This document shows, piece by piece, positions 56,772 to 64,000 of a DNA stretch of 64,000 bases. The stretch's first letter is position 1, and the number at the start of each line of letters is the position of its first letter. The position numbers and the translations under genes were made by a program. Source of the stretch: Mycobacterium sp. UM_WGJ (GTDB taxonomy: Bacteria; Actinomycetota; Actinomycetes; Mycobacteriales; Mycobacteriaceae); assembly GCF_000455125.1 (NCBI RefSeq), contig NZ_AUWR01000012.1:1-64000 (forward strand), in the 5' to 3' direction. A model generated the notes under the pieces. It did no database searches, was not told the origin of the DNA, and saw only the letters and a program-made list of their open reading frames with translations.

Positions 56772-57983
56772 GTGCGGATTCGTGACTGCGTGGGGCCTGC
56801 CGAATATCCCCGGCTGGTGGCGATCTGGCGCAGCGCCGTCGACGCGACCCACCACTTTCTGGCTGATGCAGATCGCGCGGACATCGAGAGTCAACTGGCC
56901 GATGTCTACTTCCCGGCCGTTTGCCTCACCGTCGCTGAGATCGACGGAGACCCGGTGGGTTTCGCCGGCACGGCGGGGGAGCACCTGGAGATGTTGTTCG
57001 TCCACGCCGACGCTCGCGGCCACGGGGTCGGAAGCGCGCTACTCCAACACGTGATCGCCGAGCAGGGAATCCGCTTGGTGGACGTCAATGAGCAGAACGA
57101 GCAGGCGGTCGAGTTCTACGTTCGGCGCGGTTTTGTTGTCGCCGGCCGCAGTGAGCTTGATGAGGCGGGTCGGCCATATCCGTTGCTGCACATGGAGGCA
57201 CTGCTCACGCCGGTCCTGAGCTATCTGGACGAGGATCGGCCGGGAGATCTGGCCGGAGCCTATCTCTACGGGTCGGCGGCCGCGGCCGGGCTGCGGCCGG
57301 ACAGCGACGTCGATCTGCTGGTTCTCACACGTACGTCGCTGTCGGAGGCCGAGCGGGCGTCGCTGGTGGCAATTCTGTTGGGTGTGTCCGGGTGGAGCGG
57401 GCATGCCGCCCAATTCCCCGAGGTTGCCAACCGTCGGCCGTTGGAGCTGACCAGCCTCGTCGTGGCCGACGTTGATCCGTTGCCGCAGACACCCCGCCGC
57501 GACTTCCAATTCGGCGAATGGTTGCGCGCGGAGCTGCTGGACGGCCACGTCCCGACTGCCGTTCCCGATCCCGACGTGGTGGTGCTGCTGGCCACCGCCC
57601 AGAGCGCTCGCCGGGTGTTGCGCGGCCAGCCGCTCGAGGATCTGGTCGCGCCGGTGCCGCCCGAGCGGCTCCGGCGAGCCCAGCTCGCGTTGTTGCCCGA
57701 GCTCATGAACGACCCGGCGGGCGAGGAGAGGTTCTTCCTGCTGACCTTGGCTCGCATGCTGGTCACGATCGAGACCGGGCAGATCGTCGCCAAGGACATT
57801 GCCGCGCAACGGGTCGCACCGAGATTGACGGGACACGATCGTGCCCTGCTGGAGCTGGCCGGGCAGGATTATCTAGGCCTTGCCCAGGTGAACTGGCGCG
57901 ACCATTACGACCACGTAGTGGCGTTGATTCCAAAGCTGGTCGGCCTGATCCGACAGGCCGACGCCGTCGCGTCGGACGGTTAA
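56772..57983 (+). CDS. GNAT acetyltransferase fused to AadA-type aminoglycoside nucleotidyltransferase
   Basis: This 403-aa protein joins two enzyme domains. Residues 1-142 are a GNAT fold with the acetyl-CoA loop ARGHGVG (81-87) and the C-terminal NEQAVEFYVRRGF motif. Residues 147-403 match the ANT(3'')/AadA layout: YLYGSAAAAG then DSDVD (Gly167, Ser168, Asp179, Asp181 as ATP-magnesium ligands), RPLELT with Glu225 as candidate catalytic base, and the C-terminal helical DUF4111-like part. It may both acetylate and adenylylate a substrate, plausibly an aminoglycoside. GTG 56772 is set by the hexamer; the upstream frame overlaps arr. Substrate and activity are untested. Confidence 0.82.
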   Translation: MRIRDCVGPAEYPRLVAIWRSAVDATHHFLADADRADIESQLADVYFPAVCLTVAEIDGDPVGFAGTAGEHLEMLFVHADARGHGVGSALLQHVIAEQGIRLVDVNEQNEQAVEFYVRRGFVVAGRSELDEAGRPYPLLHMEALLTPVLSYLDEDRPGDLAGAYLYGSAAAAGLRPDSDVDLLVLTRTSLSEAERASLVAILLGVSGWSGHAAQFPEVANRRPLELTSLVVADVDPLPQTPRRDFQFGEWLRAELLDGHVPTAVPDPDVVVLLATAQSARRVLRGQPLEDLVAPVPPERLRRAQLALLPELMNDPAGEERFFLLTLARMLVTIETGQIVAKDIAAQRVAPRLTGHDRALLELAGQDYLGLAQVNWRDHYDHVVALIPKLVGLIRQADAVASDG

Positions 57984-58072
57984 ATCGCGATCCGCCACCA
58001 GGTTCGGCAGCCGCTGTTAGGCTCCGAAAAGGTGGGCAAAAAGTTGGCCCAACTGTCGCGATGGAGATGAAA

Positions 58073-58398
58073 ATGCGAGGTCAACGAATTGCCATTTTGG
58101 CGGGAGTGTTAGCTGGCGGTTCAATGGTGCTGGCCGGCCCGGCCTACGCCGATCCGCCGAGCGGTCGGTACCAGGTAACCGGGCAAGGGCTACAGGATGA
58201 TTTCTACTGGGAACTCAGCTCGTGCGGTTCGGACTGCCTGAACATTGCGCCATCCGGGCAACTGCACCGGCAAGGCAGGGAGTGGGCGGGCACCACCACC
58301 GGCGGTTGCCAGACCACTCTGGACGAGGCTCGCTGACCGGTAGTTATCAGTGCCCGATGCTTCCGCCGATTGCCATCACCCTGGTGAGTGCCGGCTGA
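58073..58398 (+). pseudogene. Frameshifted small secreted protein gene
   Basis: The open frame from ATG 58073 (ribosome site GGAG) codes for a signal peptide with AYA cleavage and a Cys-containing mature part with SSCGSDCLNI and GGCQTTLD, stopping at 58336. One frame over (-1), sequence that reads as the missing C-terminus (GSLTGSYQC, then ITLVSAG) runs to TGA 58398. The joint product would be about 108 aa, a size usual for such exported mycobacterial proteins. A single lost base near 58325 explains it. Strain-level sequencing error is the alternative. Confidence 0.65.
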
Positions 58399-58447
58399 AA
58401 GAAGCGGTTAGCGCAGCGGATTCCAGTTCAACGGGTAAGTCCCGCGG

Positions 58448-58831
58448 TCAGTCGAGGGGTTCCACCCATTGCACGCGAGACGGTCCCGGGCTGAAGGGAT
58501 CGCCGAAATACTGCGTCTCACGAACGACTACACCGTCCACGAACTCCATCACGCTCACCACATACGACGGCTGGCCGTCGTAGGTGAGCACCAGTTCACT
58601 GATCCACAGATCACCACCGCCGCGGATGCGGCGGACCGTGAAGCGCTTGGCATTCGGCTGGGCTTCCCGCGACGCCTGAATGCGATCGCGGCCACGGATC
58701 CGCTCACCCGACTGCGGGTATTCGAGGACCGCATCGGCCCGGTAGATCCGGTGTTCGGCGTCGAAGTCGTTCGCATCCTAGGACGCCCAGTGCGCCATGA
58801 GCGCGGCGCGGATGCCGGCGTGATCGGCCAT
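58448..58831 (-). pseudogene. NTF2/SnoaL-like gene interrupted by a nonsense codon
   Basis: Read on the minus strand from ATG 58831, codon 18 is TAG (58778-58780). The frame otherwise continues without another stop to TGA 58448, for 127 codons. The downstream part is well preserved (DFDAEHRIYR, VLEYPQSGERIRGR, FTVRRI, VSVMEF, RETQYFGDPF) and matches a common mycobacterial NTF2-like family. A TACCGT hexamer remains 8 nt before the start. One base change would restore it, so the loss is recent, or the stop is a sequencing error. Confidence 0.75.
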
Positions 58832-58838
58832 GCTAACG

Positions 58839-58844
58839 ACGGTA
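58839..58844 (-). promoter_or_regulatory. -10 hexamer TACCGT for the interrupted NTF2-like gene
   Basis: On the minus strand TACCGT ends 8 nt before ATG 58831; the promoter is intact although the gene is broken. Confidence 0.45.
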
Positions 58845-58898
58845 TCGGCTTTTCGCCCGATTGGGATCAGTCAGATCGAATGCCTGAACCGCACCCGG

Positions 58899-59252
58899 TT
58901 ACCAGATGACGGCGAGCCCCGCGGCCGTCAGCACTAAAGCGCCTGCAGCATAGAACAGCGGGCGAGGGGCTTCCCCACCCGACTTGCGCTGCCGGGCCCG
59001 GCCGATGCCCAGCACGGCACCGAGGGCGATCAGGATCACCAGTTTGGTGCCGATCTTGGGGTAGTTGAGCACGATGCCGGCTGGCCAGGGCGCAGCCAGC
59101 GCAAGCCCGGTGAGCAGCGACAGCACCACGCCGTAGTCCATCACCGGGGTGAGCTGGAAGCGCCGTGCCGCGGCTTCAGCGATCAACGCCCCGAAAGTCA
59201 CCGCGAATCCGACGATGTGCAGCAGAACTATTACGTGCCGTAGTACCTCCAC
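58899..59252 (-). CDS. Small four-helix membrane protein
   Basis: This 117-aa protein has four hydrophobic segments; the first contains VIVLLHIVGFAVTFGAL, with a histidine in the membrane as in small cytochrome-like or CopD/DUF2269-type proteins. A basic loop IGRARQRKS precedes the last helix. No function is known. GTG 59252 is chosen because a TAGCCT hexamer ends 8 nt upstream; the frame is open to 59846 but that part is antisense to osmC. Confidence 0.78.
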   Translation of the reverse strand: MEVLRHVIVLLHIVGFAVTFGALIAEAAARRFQLTPVMDYGVVLSLLTGLALAAPWPAGIVLNYPKIGTKLVILIALGAVLGIGRARQRKSGGEAPRPLFYAAGALVLTAAGLAVIW

Positions 59253-59259
59253 GTCGCTC

Positions 59260-59265
59260 AGGCTA
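59260..59265 (-). promoter_or_regulatory. -10 hexamer TAGCCT for the small membrane protein
   Basis: On the minus strand TAGCCT ends 8 nt before GTG 59252. Confidence 0.5.
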
Positions 59266-59341
59266 GCCGCTGGCGGCGGCAAATGGTATTCCTTCCGGCG
59301 TCCTGGCGGTCGCGACGTTCGCCGACGCGGCCCGGGGTCTC

Positions 59342-59347
59342 TACCCT
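59342..59347 (+). promoter_or_regulatory. -10 hexamer TACCCT for the OsmC gene
   Basis: TACCCT ends 8 nt before ATG 59355, consistent with a leaderless mRNA. Confidence 0.5.
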
Positions 59348-59354
59348 TACCGCC

Positions 59355-59867
59355 ATGACAGCCTCCACCACTCAACTGGCCGCCGTCGTCGCCGCCACCA
59401 GTGACCCCGCCGCCGCCGATCCTGCCGGTTCGCAGGTGGTCTTCCGTGCCTCCGCCGTCGCGCACGACGCGGTCGCCAGCACCGTCACCCTGGGTCAGTA
59501 CAGCGTCGAAGTGGACGAGCCGCCGGCGCTCGGCGGTGAGAACACCGCGCCTAACCCGGTCGAGTACTACTTGGCATCGCTGCTGTCCTGCCAGGTGGTC
59601 ACCTGGCGGTACTGGGCCGAGAAGCTGGGTATCGCCGTCGATCAGATCACCGGGCGCGCCGAAGGCGACCTGGACGTGCGCGGGTTCTTCGGCCTGGACG
59701 ATTCGGTGCGCCCCGGGTTCAAGCAGGTGCGGGTGGTCATCACCGTGACCGGCCCGGAAACCGAGGAGCGCTACCGCGAACTGCACCAGACGGTGGAAAA
59801 GCACTGCCCGGTACTGGATTTGACCACCAATGTCACCCCAGTCCACAGCACCCTGGAGGTAAAGTAG
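59355..59867 (+). CDS. OsmC family protein
   Basis: This 170-aa protein belongs to the OsmC/Ohr superfamily of thiol peroxidases. The family layout is NPVEYYLASLLSCQVVTW with the first active Cys, and VEKHCPVLD with the second, about 75 residues apart. It probably reduces organic hydroperoxides with mycothiol or lipoyl electrons, though many OsmC relatives have other substrates. The following monooxygenase-fold gene starts 5 nt after its stop, so they form an operon. Confidence 0.9.
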   Translation: MTASTTQLAAVVAATSDPAAADPAGSQVVFRASAVAHDAVASTVTLGQYSVEVDEPPALGGENTAPNPVEYYLASLLSCQVVTWRYWAEKLGIAVDQITGRAEGDLDVRGFFGLDDSVRPGFKQVRVVITVTGPETEERYRELHQTVEKHCPVLDLTTNVTPVHSTLEVK

Positions 59868-59872
59868 CCGCG

Positions 59873-60205
59873 ATGATCTTCATCGTGGTCAAGTTCGCGG
59901 TCAAGCCGGAGTGGGCCGAGCGCTGGCCGCAGCTGGTGGCCGGCTTCACCGAGGCCACCCGTGCCGAGCCGGGCAACCTGTGGTTCGACTGGTCGCGCAG
60001 CCTGGACGACGCATGCGAGTACGTACTCGTCGAGGCCTTCCGGGACGGCGAGGCCGGCGGCGCGCACGTCAACAGCGACCACTTCAAGCAGGCCATGGCC
60101 GACATGCCGCAGGCGCTGGTGTCGACACCGAAGATCATCAGCCAGCAGATCGACGCGACGGACTGGTCGTTGATGGGCGAGCTGAGCGTCGACGGACCGA
60201 CCTAA
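59873..60205 (+). CDS. Antibiotic biosynthesis monooxygenase (ABM) family protein
   Basis: This 110-aa ferredoxin-like fold protein has the ABM features FIVVKFAVKPEW, EPGNLWFDWSRS and HVNSDHFKQAM. The family includes quinol monooxygenases such as YgiN and haem-degrading enzymes; this sequence looks most like the YgiN group. It is coupled to osmC (5 nt gap), which suggests an oxidative or electrophile stress role. The last 4 nt overlap the convergent papain-like gene. Confidence 0.87.
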   Translation: MIFIVVKFAVKPEWAERWPQLVAGFTEATRAEPGNLWFDWSRSLDDACEYVLVEAFRDGEAGGAHVNSDHFKQAMADMPQALVSTPKIISQQIDATDWSLMGELSVDGPT

Positions 60206-60894
60206 CGCACGACGACGATCTCCCGGCCCAGCTGATAGCCGGGGGTCAACGGCAAGATGTCGCCGCTCCAGAATGACCCGGGGTCGAACCAGTTCGAATT
60301 CTTGTCGGTCGACAGCAGTCCCATCTCCTCATAGGTGATGGCCACCGTCTCGGCGCAGTACGCGGTCTGCAACGCGACCTTGCTGTTGCGGGCCTTGCGC
60401 CGCTGGCTGATCTCGTGAACCTTGCGGTCCAGAAACGGAATGCCCCGGGTCCAGTCGCTGGCCGTCGGCAACCGCCCGCGCAGCCACCGGCCGGTCAGCC
60501 GCGCGGTGGTGGGAAACGCGGCGCCGTCCATCCGCGCGATCGCCTGCAGCAGGTGGTTCTCCTGCTTGCGGGTGATGGTCCCGCTGAGCTGGCGAAACCA
60601 GCAGCGCTGCTCGTAGCGGCCCATCCACTGCTCGACGGCGGCCCGGGCGTCGTTGAGCTGCACGCCACGGTGATTGGTGCCGGTCCAGAAGTCGTGCAGC
60701 TTGTCGCCGAGCTCGGCATGCCAGATCAGCGGCGGCAGGTCATCGAGGGCCACCGTCATCCCGACGTGGTTCACCGGAGAGTTGGACAGCGTTTGGATGG
60801 CGCGGTCCGGGCCGGAGCGGCCCCGGAACAGCCAGATGTCGCCGGTGCGCGTCTCCGCCAGCGCACGTTCCAAAGTCACGGTGTGTTCGTCCAC
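60202..60894 (-). CDS. Permuted papain-like (YiiX/C92-type) hydrolase candidate
   Basis: This 230-aa protein has GDIWLFRG, then VNHVGM with the candidate catalytic His, and much later ALQTAYCAETVAITYEEMGLL with the candidate nucleophile Cys. This His-before-Cys order is that of circularly permuted NlpC/P60 enzymes, which act on lipids or peptides. There is no signal peptide. GTG 60894 is set by a TAGGGT hexamer ending 8 nt upstream. It is divergent from a 53-aa membrane protein gene 24 nt away. Family assignment is by motif order only. Confidence 0.7.
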   Translation of the reverse strand: MDEHTVTLERALAETRTGDIWLFRGRSGPDRAIQTLSNSPVNHVGMTVALDDLPPLIWHAELGDKLHDFWTGTNHRGVQLNDARAAVEQWMGRYEQRCWFRQLSGTITRKQENHLLQAIARMDGAAFPTTARLTGRWLRGRLPTASDWTRGIPFLDRKVHEISQRRKARNSKVALQTAYCAETVAITYEEMGLLSTDKNSNWFDPGSFWSGDILPLTPGYQLGREIVVVR

Positions 60895-60901
60895 GCTCAG
60901 C

Positions 60902-60911
60902 ACCCTAAAGT
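60902..60911. promoter_or_regulatory. Two overlapping divergent -10 hexamers
   Basis: The minus-strand TAGGGT (60902-60907) and the plus-strand TAAAGT (60906-60911) share two base pairs. They end 8 and 7 nt before GTG 60894 (minus) and GTG 60918 (plus). One 10-bp segment thus serves as -10 for two leaderless genes. Confidence 0.6.
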
Positions 60912-60917
60912 GTGAGC

Positions 60918-61079
60918 GTGCGCAGCATCTGGAAATGGATCGGCCTGGCGGGCGTAGTCGGGGTCGCCGCCGGGGGAGTGCTGGTGGTGCGAGACCAGCG
61001 GCGGCGACGGGCCTACACACCCGAGGAGATCCGCGCCCGGCTGCACGAGCGGCTGGCCGAGGCCGGTGGCTCGGATTAA
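60918..61079 (+). CDS. 53-aa single-pass membrane microprotein
   Basis: The ORF from GTG 60918 codes for an N-terminal transmembrane helix (about residues 7-24, IGLAGVVGVAAGGVLVV), a basic cluster RDQRRRR and a short amphipathic helix with YTPEEIRARLHERL. This is the typical layout of small conserved mycobacterial membrane proteins. GTG 60912 is an alternative start, but the TAAAGT hexamer ends 7 nt before 60918. It may work with the divergent papain-like protein; no function is known. Confidence 0.7.
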   Translation: MRSIWKWIGLAGVVGVAAGGVLVVRDQRRRRAYTPEEIRARLHERLAEAGGSD

Positions 61080-61095
61080 CGCGGCCTGAAGCGGA

Positions 61096-61923
61096 TCACT
61101 CCGTGGCGGCGTCGACGGCATAGAGCCGGTGCGTGCCGGCGAAACCCTTCAGTTCGGCGTCGCGGCCGGCACCGACGGCGATGTCGTCGCATTCCTTGAC
61201 GGCGTCGCGCACCGGCCCACTGATCAAAATCTGGCCACCCTCGGCGGCCGCGGCCACCCGAGCGGCCATCGCCACGTTGCGTCCGAACAAGTCATCGCCG
61301 CGGCGTACCGAACGGCCCATGTGGACCCCGATCCGGACCCGGATCGGGTGCTGCGGTTTGCGCCCGCGTCGCGAAGCCAGCCCGTGCTGGATCGCGATGG
61401 CGCAGCGCACCGCCTGTTCGGGTTGGGCGAAGGCGATCATGAACCCGTCGCCTTGGCTCTTGACCACATGCCCGGCGTGCTGGCTCACCAGACGTTGCAC
61501 CATCTCGTCGTGCCGGGCGATCAGCTTCACCCAGGCCCGGTCGCCGATCCGCTCGTTGAGCGCGGTGGAACCCTCGATGTCGGTGAACAGCACCACCACA
61601 TGCCCATTCGGGGTCAGGCGCGCCAGATCGGGACGTTCGACTTCCGCCCAGTCGGCGAGGTCTTCGATCGAACTGCGCACAGCCGCGCCAAACCCCTCCT
61701 TGCGCACCAGGTTCGCGGTCTGCCACACGGTCTTGACGGCTTCACGCCCGCCGGCCAGCAACAGGTTGCGGGTGTCGACCCGACCGCGCAGCGCCTCGAT
61801 CTCGGCTCGGGCCATCCGCAACTGTCGGGTCAACACCGCCAGGGCGACGGCCTCGGTGACCGCCACCGCCGCCAGCACACCGACCGCCAGCAGCGTCGGC
61901 GTCAGCCATCCGATCCCGAACAC
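61096..61923 (-). CDS. Membrane-anchored class III adenylate cyclase
   Basis: This 275-aa protein has one N-terminal transmembrane helix (about residues 5-30), a coiled linker and a cyclase domain (about residues 105-270). The metal aspartates are in LFTDIEGST and [10 protein letters not shown], the purine-specifying Lys is in VVKSQ, and transition-state residues lie in [11 protein letters not shown]. All catalytic positions I can identify are kept, so cAMP synthesis is likely. In M. tuberculosis the counterpart (Rv1120c) is recalled as degenerate. It starts 2 nt after the upstream hydrolase stop, forming an operon. Confidence 0.88.
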   Translation of the reverse strand: MFGIGWLTPTLLAVGVLAAVAVTEAVALAVLTRQLRMARAEIEALRGRVDTRNLLLAGGREAVKTVWQTANLVRKEGFGAAVRSSIEDLADWAEVERPDLARLTPNGHVVVLFTDIEGSTALNERIGDRAWVKLIARHDEMVQRLVSQHAGHVVKSQGDGFMIAFAQPEQAVRCAIAIQHGLASRRGRKPQHPIRVRIGVHMGRSVRRGDDLFGRNVAMAARVAAAAEGGQILISGPVRDAVKECDDIAVGAGRDAELKGFAGTHRLYAVDAATE

Positions 61924-61925
61924 AT

Positions 61926-62777
61926 TCAGCCCGACACGAACTCGACGACGGCCGCACTGAAGGCATCATTGTCGTCACCGGCTGCGGTGTGGCCGGCGTC
62001 AGACAACTCGACCAGACGCGCGCCCGGGACCTTGGACAGGAAATCCGCGACACCCTCGGCGCTGACCACGTCGGACAGCTTGCCGCGGATCAGCAGGATC
62101 GGGATCTGCAGTCCCATGGCGGCGGTCTCGATCTTCTCGGTGCGCAACGCCGGATCGTCGCCGGGTTTGGTCATCAGCGCCGGATCCCAGTGCCAGTACC
62201 AGCGCCCGTCGCGGAACCGCAGATTCTTCTTCAACCCCTCGGGACTGCGGGGCTTGGCCCGGTGCGGCAGATATGCGGCCACCGCGTCGGCGGCCTGCTC
62301 CAGGGAGTCGAAGCCATCGATGTGGCTGAACATGAAGTCGCGGATCCGGGCGCTGCCGTCCTTCTCGTAACGCGGCACCACGTCGACCAACACCAGCTTG
62401 GTCACCCGCTGCGGGCCGGCCTCATCGGCCACCAGAATGCCGGTCAGCCCGCCCATGCTGGCCCCGATCAGGGCCACCGGCCGGCCGATCGCGTCGATCA
62501 CCGCGACGGCGTCGGCGGTGAGCGTCTCGATGGCGTAGTCGGCATTGGGTGCGCGGTCGCTGTCGCCGTGGCCGCGGGTGTCCAGTGCGACGACGTGATA
62601 GCCGCGGTCGGCCAGGATCTGGCCGGTCTTGTGCCAGGAGTGCCGATTCTGTCCACCGCCGTGCAGCATCACGATCGTCGGATGTTCGGCGGCTTCGGTG
62701 GCGCCCCGGTTCCATTCGTCGGCGACCAGTGTTACTCCGCCGACGCCGTCGTACGCGACGGTCTGGGCTGTGCGCAT
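61926..62777 (-). CDS. Alpha/beta hydrolase
   Basis: This 283-aa alpha/beta hydrolase has [10 protein letters not shown] as oxyanion region, the nucleophile elbow GASMGG and a C-terminal [10 protein letters not shown] with the catalytic His. The fold resembles M. tuberculosis BpoB (Rv1123c), annotated as a peroxidase but lacking metal, so an esterase role is as likely. The adenylate cyclase gene follows by 2 nt. ATG 62777 is supported by a TACCAT hexamer ending 7 nt upstream. Confidence 0.85.
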   Translation of the reverse strand: MRTAQTVAYDGVGGVTLVADEWNRGATEAAEHPTIVMLHGGGQNRHSWHKTGQILADRGYHVVALDTRGHGDSDRAPNADYAIETLTADAVAVIDAIGRPVALIGASMGGLTGILVADEAGPQRVTKLVLVDVVPRYEKDGSARIRDFMFSHIDGFDSLEQAADAVAAYLPHRAKPRSPEGLKKNLRFRDGRWYWHWDPALMTKPGDDPALRTEKIETAAMGLQIPILLIRGKLSDVVSAEGVADFLSKVPGARLVELSDAGHTAAGDDNDAFSAAVVEFVSG

Positions 62778-62783
62778 CTCAAG

Positions 62784-62789
62784 ATGGTA
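62784..62789 (-). promoter_or_regulatory. -10 hexamer TACCAT for the hydrolase-cyclase operon
   Basis: On the minus strand TACCAT ends 7 nt before ATG 62777. Confidence 0.5.
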
Positions 62790-62848
62790 GATAGTTTGGA
62801 CGACAGGGCGGACAGAAACGCCTGCTTGGCCCGGCCTGGGGGTGTGTG

Positions 62849-63739
62849 ATGAGTGAACCGCGGTGGATCGACGTGGCTACGCCCGGGGTCGCGCTCAAGG
62901 CATTGAGTTGGGGCACACCGGGTGACCCGGTGGCGTTGTGTCTGCACGGGTTTCCCGACACCGCCTACGGATGGCGCCGCCTGGCGCCGCAGTTGGTGTC
63001 GGCCGGCTGGCATGTGGTGGCGCCGTTCATGCGCGGTTACGCGCCGTCGTCGATCCCCTCCGACGGCAGCTACCACATCGGCGCTCTGATGGACGACGCG
63101 CTGCGGGTGTACGCCGCCGTCGGCGGGACCGGTCGCGACGTGGTGATCGGTCATGACTGGGGCGCGATGGTCGCCACCGGCCTGGCCGCGTTGCCGGACA
63201 GTCCGTTCACCAAGGCGGTGATCATGTCGGTGCCGCCGCCGGCATCGCTGCGCGCGGTCCGCGGGACAGACCGGTTCACCCTGGCCGGCCTCCTGCCGGC
63301 GCAACTGGTGCGCAGCTGGTACATCAGCTACTTCCAGTTGCCGTGGCTGCCCGACCGGTCCGCGTCCTGGGTGCTGCCGTTGTTGTGGCGGCGGTGGTCG
63401 CCCGGGTATGCGGCCGAGGAGGATCTGCGCCACGTCGACGCGGCCATCGGAACGCCGGAGGGCTGGCGTGCCGCGCTCGGGCCCTACCGGGCGCTGCGCA
63501 GCCTGCGGGTTCCCGACCGCTATGCCGACCTGCACCGGCACTGGCTGCAACTGCCACTGTTGCAGACGCTGTACCTGCACGGGCGCACCGATGGCTGCAT
63601 GTCGCCGGCGTTCACGCGGTGGGTGCAGCCGGCGTTGCCCCCGGGCAGTGACGCCGCCGTCGTCGAAAACGCCGGCCACTTCCTGCAACTCGAGCAGCCA
63701 GACGAGATCGCCGATCGGGTGCTGCGATTTTTGACCTGA
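62849..63739 (+). CDS. ephC: Epoxide hydrolase-type alpha/beta hydrolase
   Basis: This 296-aa alpha/beta hydrolase has HGFPDTAYGW (oxyanion HGxP motif of epoxide hydrolases) and the nucleophile elbow GHDWGA with Asp103, the residue that forms the ester with an epoxide. The C-terminal ENAGHFLQLEQP supplies the His. A cap domain with WYISYFQLPWLP lies between. The symbol is by synteny with M. tuberculosis Rv1124. A GGGGG run precedes ATG 62849. It is divergent from the BpoB-like gene. Confidence 0.87.
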   Translation: MSEPRWIDVATPGVALKALSWGTPGDPVALCLHGFPDTAYGWRRLAPQLVSAGWHVVAPFMRGYAPSSIPSDGSYHIGALMDDALRVYAAVGGTGRDVVIGHDWGAMVATGLAALPDSPFTKAVIMSVPPPASLRAVRGTDRFTLAGLLPAQLVRSWYISYFQLPWLPDRSASWVLPLLWRRWSPGYAAEEDLRHVDAAIGTPEGWRAALGPYRALRSLRVPDRYADLHRHWLQLPLLQTLYLHGRTDGCMSPAFTRWVQPALPPGSDAAVVENAGHFLQLEQPDEIADRVLRFLT

Positions 63740-63755
63740 CGCGCGGCGAGCGGAT

Positions 63756-64000
63756 GACCGCGATCGACGCGCAGTTCTACTGGATGTCCGCGAAGATCCC
63801 CAGCGACCAATTCCTGCTGTACGCCTTCGCCGGGGTGCCCGCCGACCTCGACGACGCGATCGCAGACGTGCTCGACCGAGCCCGAATGATCCCGGACCTG
63901 AACATCCGGGTCGCCGATGCCGGGGCGCTGCGCTACCCGCGGTGGGTGCCATGCACCGAGCCCAGCGAGGAGGTAGCCGCGATCCGGGCCCCCGGTGACA
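63756..64000 (+). CDS. Conserved protein, N-terminal part only (window edge)
   Basis: The frame opens at ATG 63756 and runs off the window after 81 codons. The N-terminus MTAIDAQFYWMSAKIPSD and the following FAGVPADLDDAIADVLDRAR resemble the start of wax ester synthase/acyltransferase-related proteins of mycobacteria. The position after ephC matches M. tuberculosis Rv1125, a conserved protein of unknown function. The acyltransferase motif would lie beyond the window, so activity cannot be judged. Confidence 0.75.

Overview
The window is high-GC chromosomal DNA from a Mycobacterium in the broad sense. It carries mycobacterial hallmarks: mycothiol S-conjugate amidase (mca), DesA2, a PE-PPE-domain hydrolase, proline-rich antigen (pra), short-chain Z-prenyl diphosphate synthase, PhoH2 and 3-beta-HSD. 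Gene order follows the M. tuberculosis block from about Rv1063c to Rv1125, recalled from memory rather than searched. The M. tuberculosis PE_PGRS and many toxin-antitoxin genes of that block are absent and other accessory genes take their place, so a non-tuberculous species is likely. I saw no rRNA, tRNA, CRISPR array or insertion sequence.

Layout. 1-6.6 kb: patatin-like protein, a cysteine-dioxygenase/rhodanese operon behind a poly-cysteine leader peptide, a membrane hydrolase, two crotonase-fold genes and a BI-1 membrane protein. 6.8-14.6 kb: thiolase, GDSL hydrolase, lipU, the reverse transsulfuration pair cbs/metB with pra, greA and a DUF4307 protein. 14.8-29.5 kb: mca, a DUF255 thioredoxin-like protein, a ketosteroid-isomerase-like protein, hemolysin III, Z-prenyl synthase, coaA, glyA, desA2, phoAT-phoH2 and a lipoprotein polysaccharide deacetylase. 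29.5-38.5 kb: PAS-ANTAR regulator, DUF2236 oxygenase with its TetR regulator, MFS transporter, fumC, glpX, DUF4245, AI-2E-type permease and an epimerase. 38.7-46.8 kb is the most unusual accessory block: a large LuxR-type ATPase, two small ORFs each behind a related palindrome, a secreted PE-PPE hydrolase and a cyclase-ATPase. 46.8-55.9 kb: 3-beta-HSD, xseBA, a lipid-droplet protein, ispH, a SulP transporter, a DUF6542 protein and ychF. 56-64 kb: divergent rifampin ADP-ribosyltransferase (arr) and a GNAT-AadA fusion, two decayed genes, OsmC, a monooxygenase-fold protein, a papain-like protein divergent from a micro-membrane protein, an adenylate cyclase and two alpha/beta hydrolases.

Sulfur and redox metabolism recurs: cysteine oxidation, rhodanese, cystathionine synthesis and cleavage, mycothiol conjugate removal and OsmC. 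Steroid and fatty-acid functions also recur: 3-beta-HSD, ketosteroid isomerase fold, thiolase, hydratases and desaturase. Many genes have a TANNNT hexamer ending 7-9 nt before the start codon and no Shine-Dalgarno, the pattern of leaderless mycobacterial transcripts. I used this to choose several starts.
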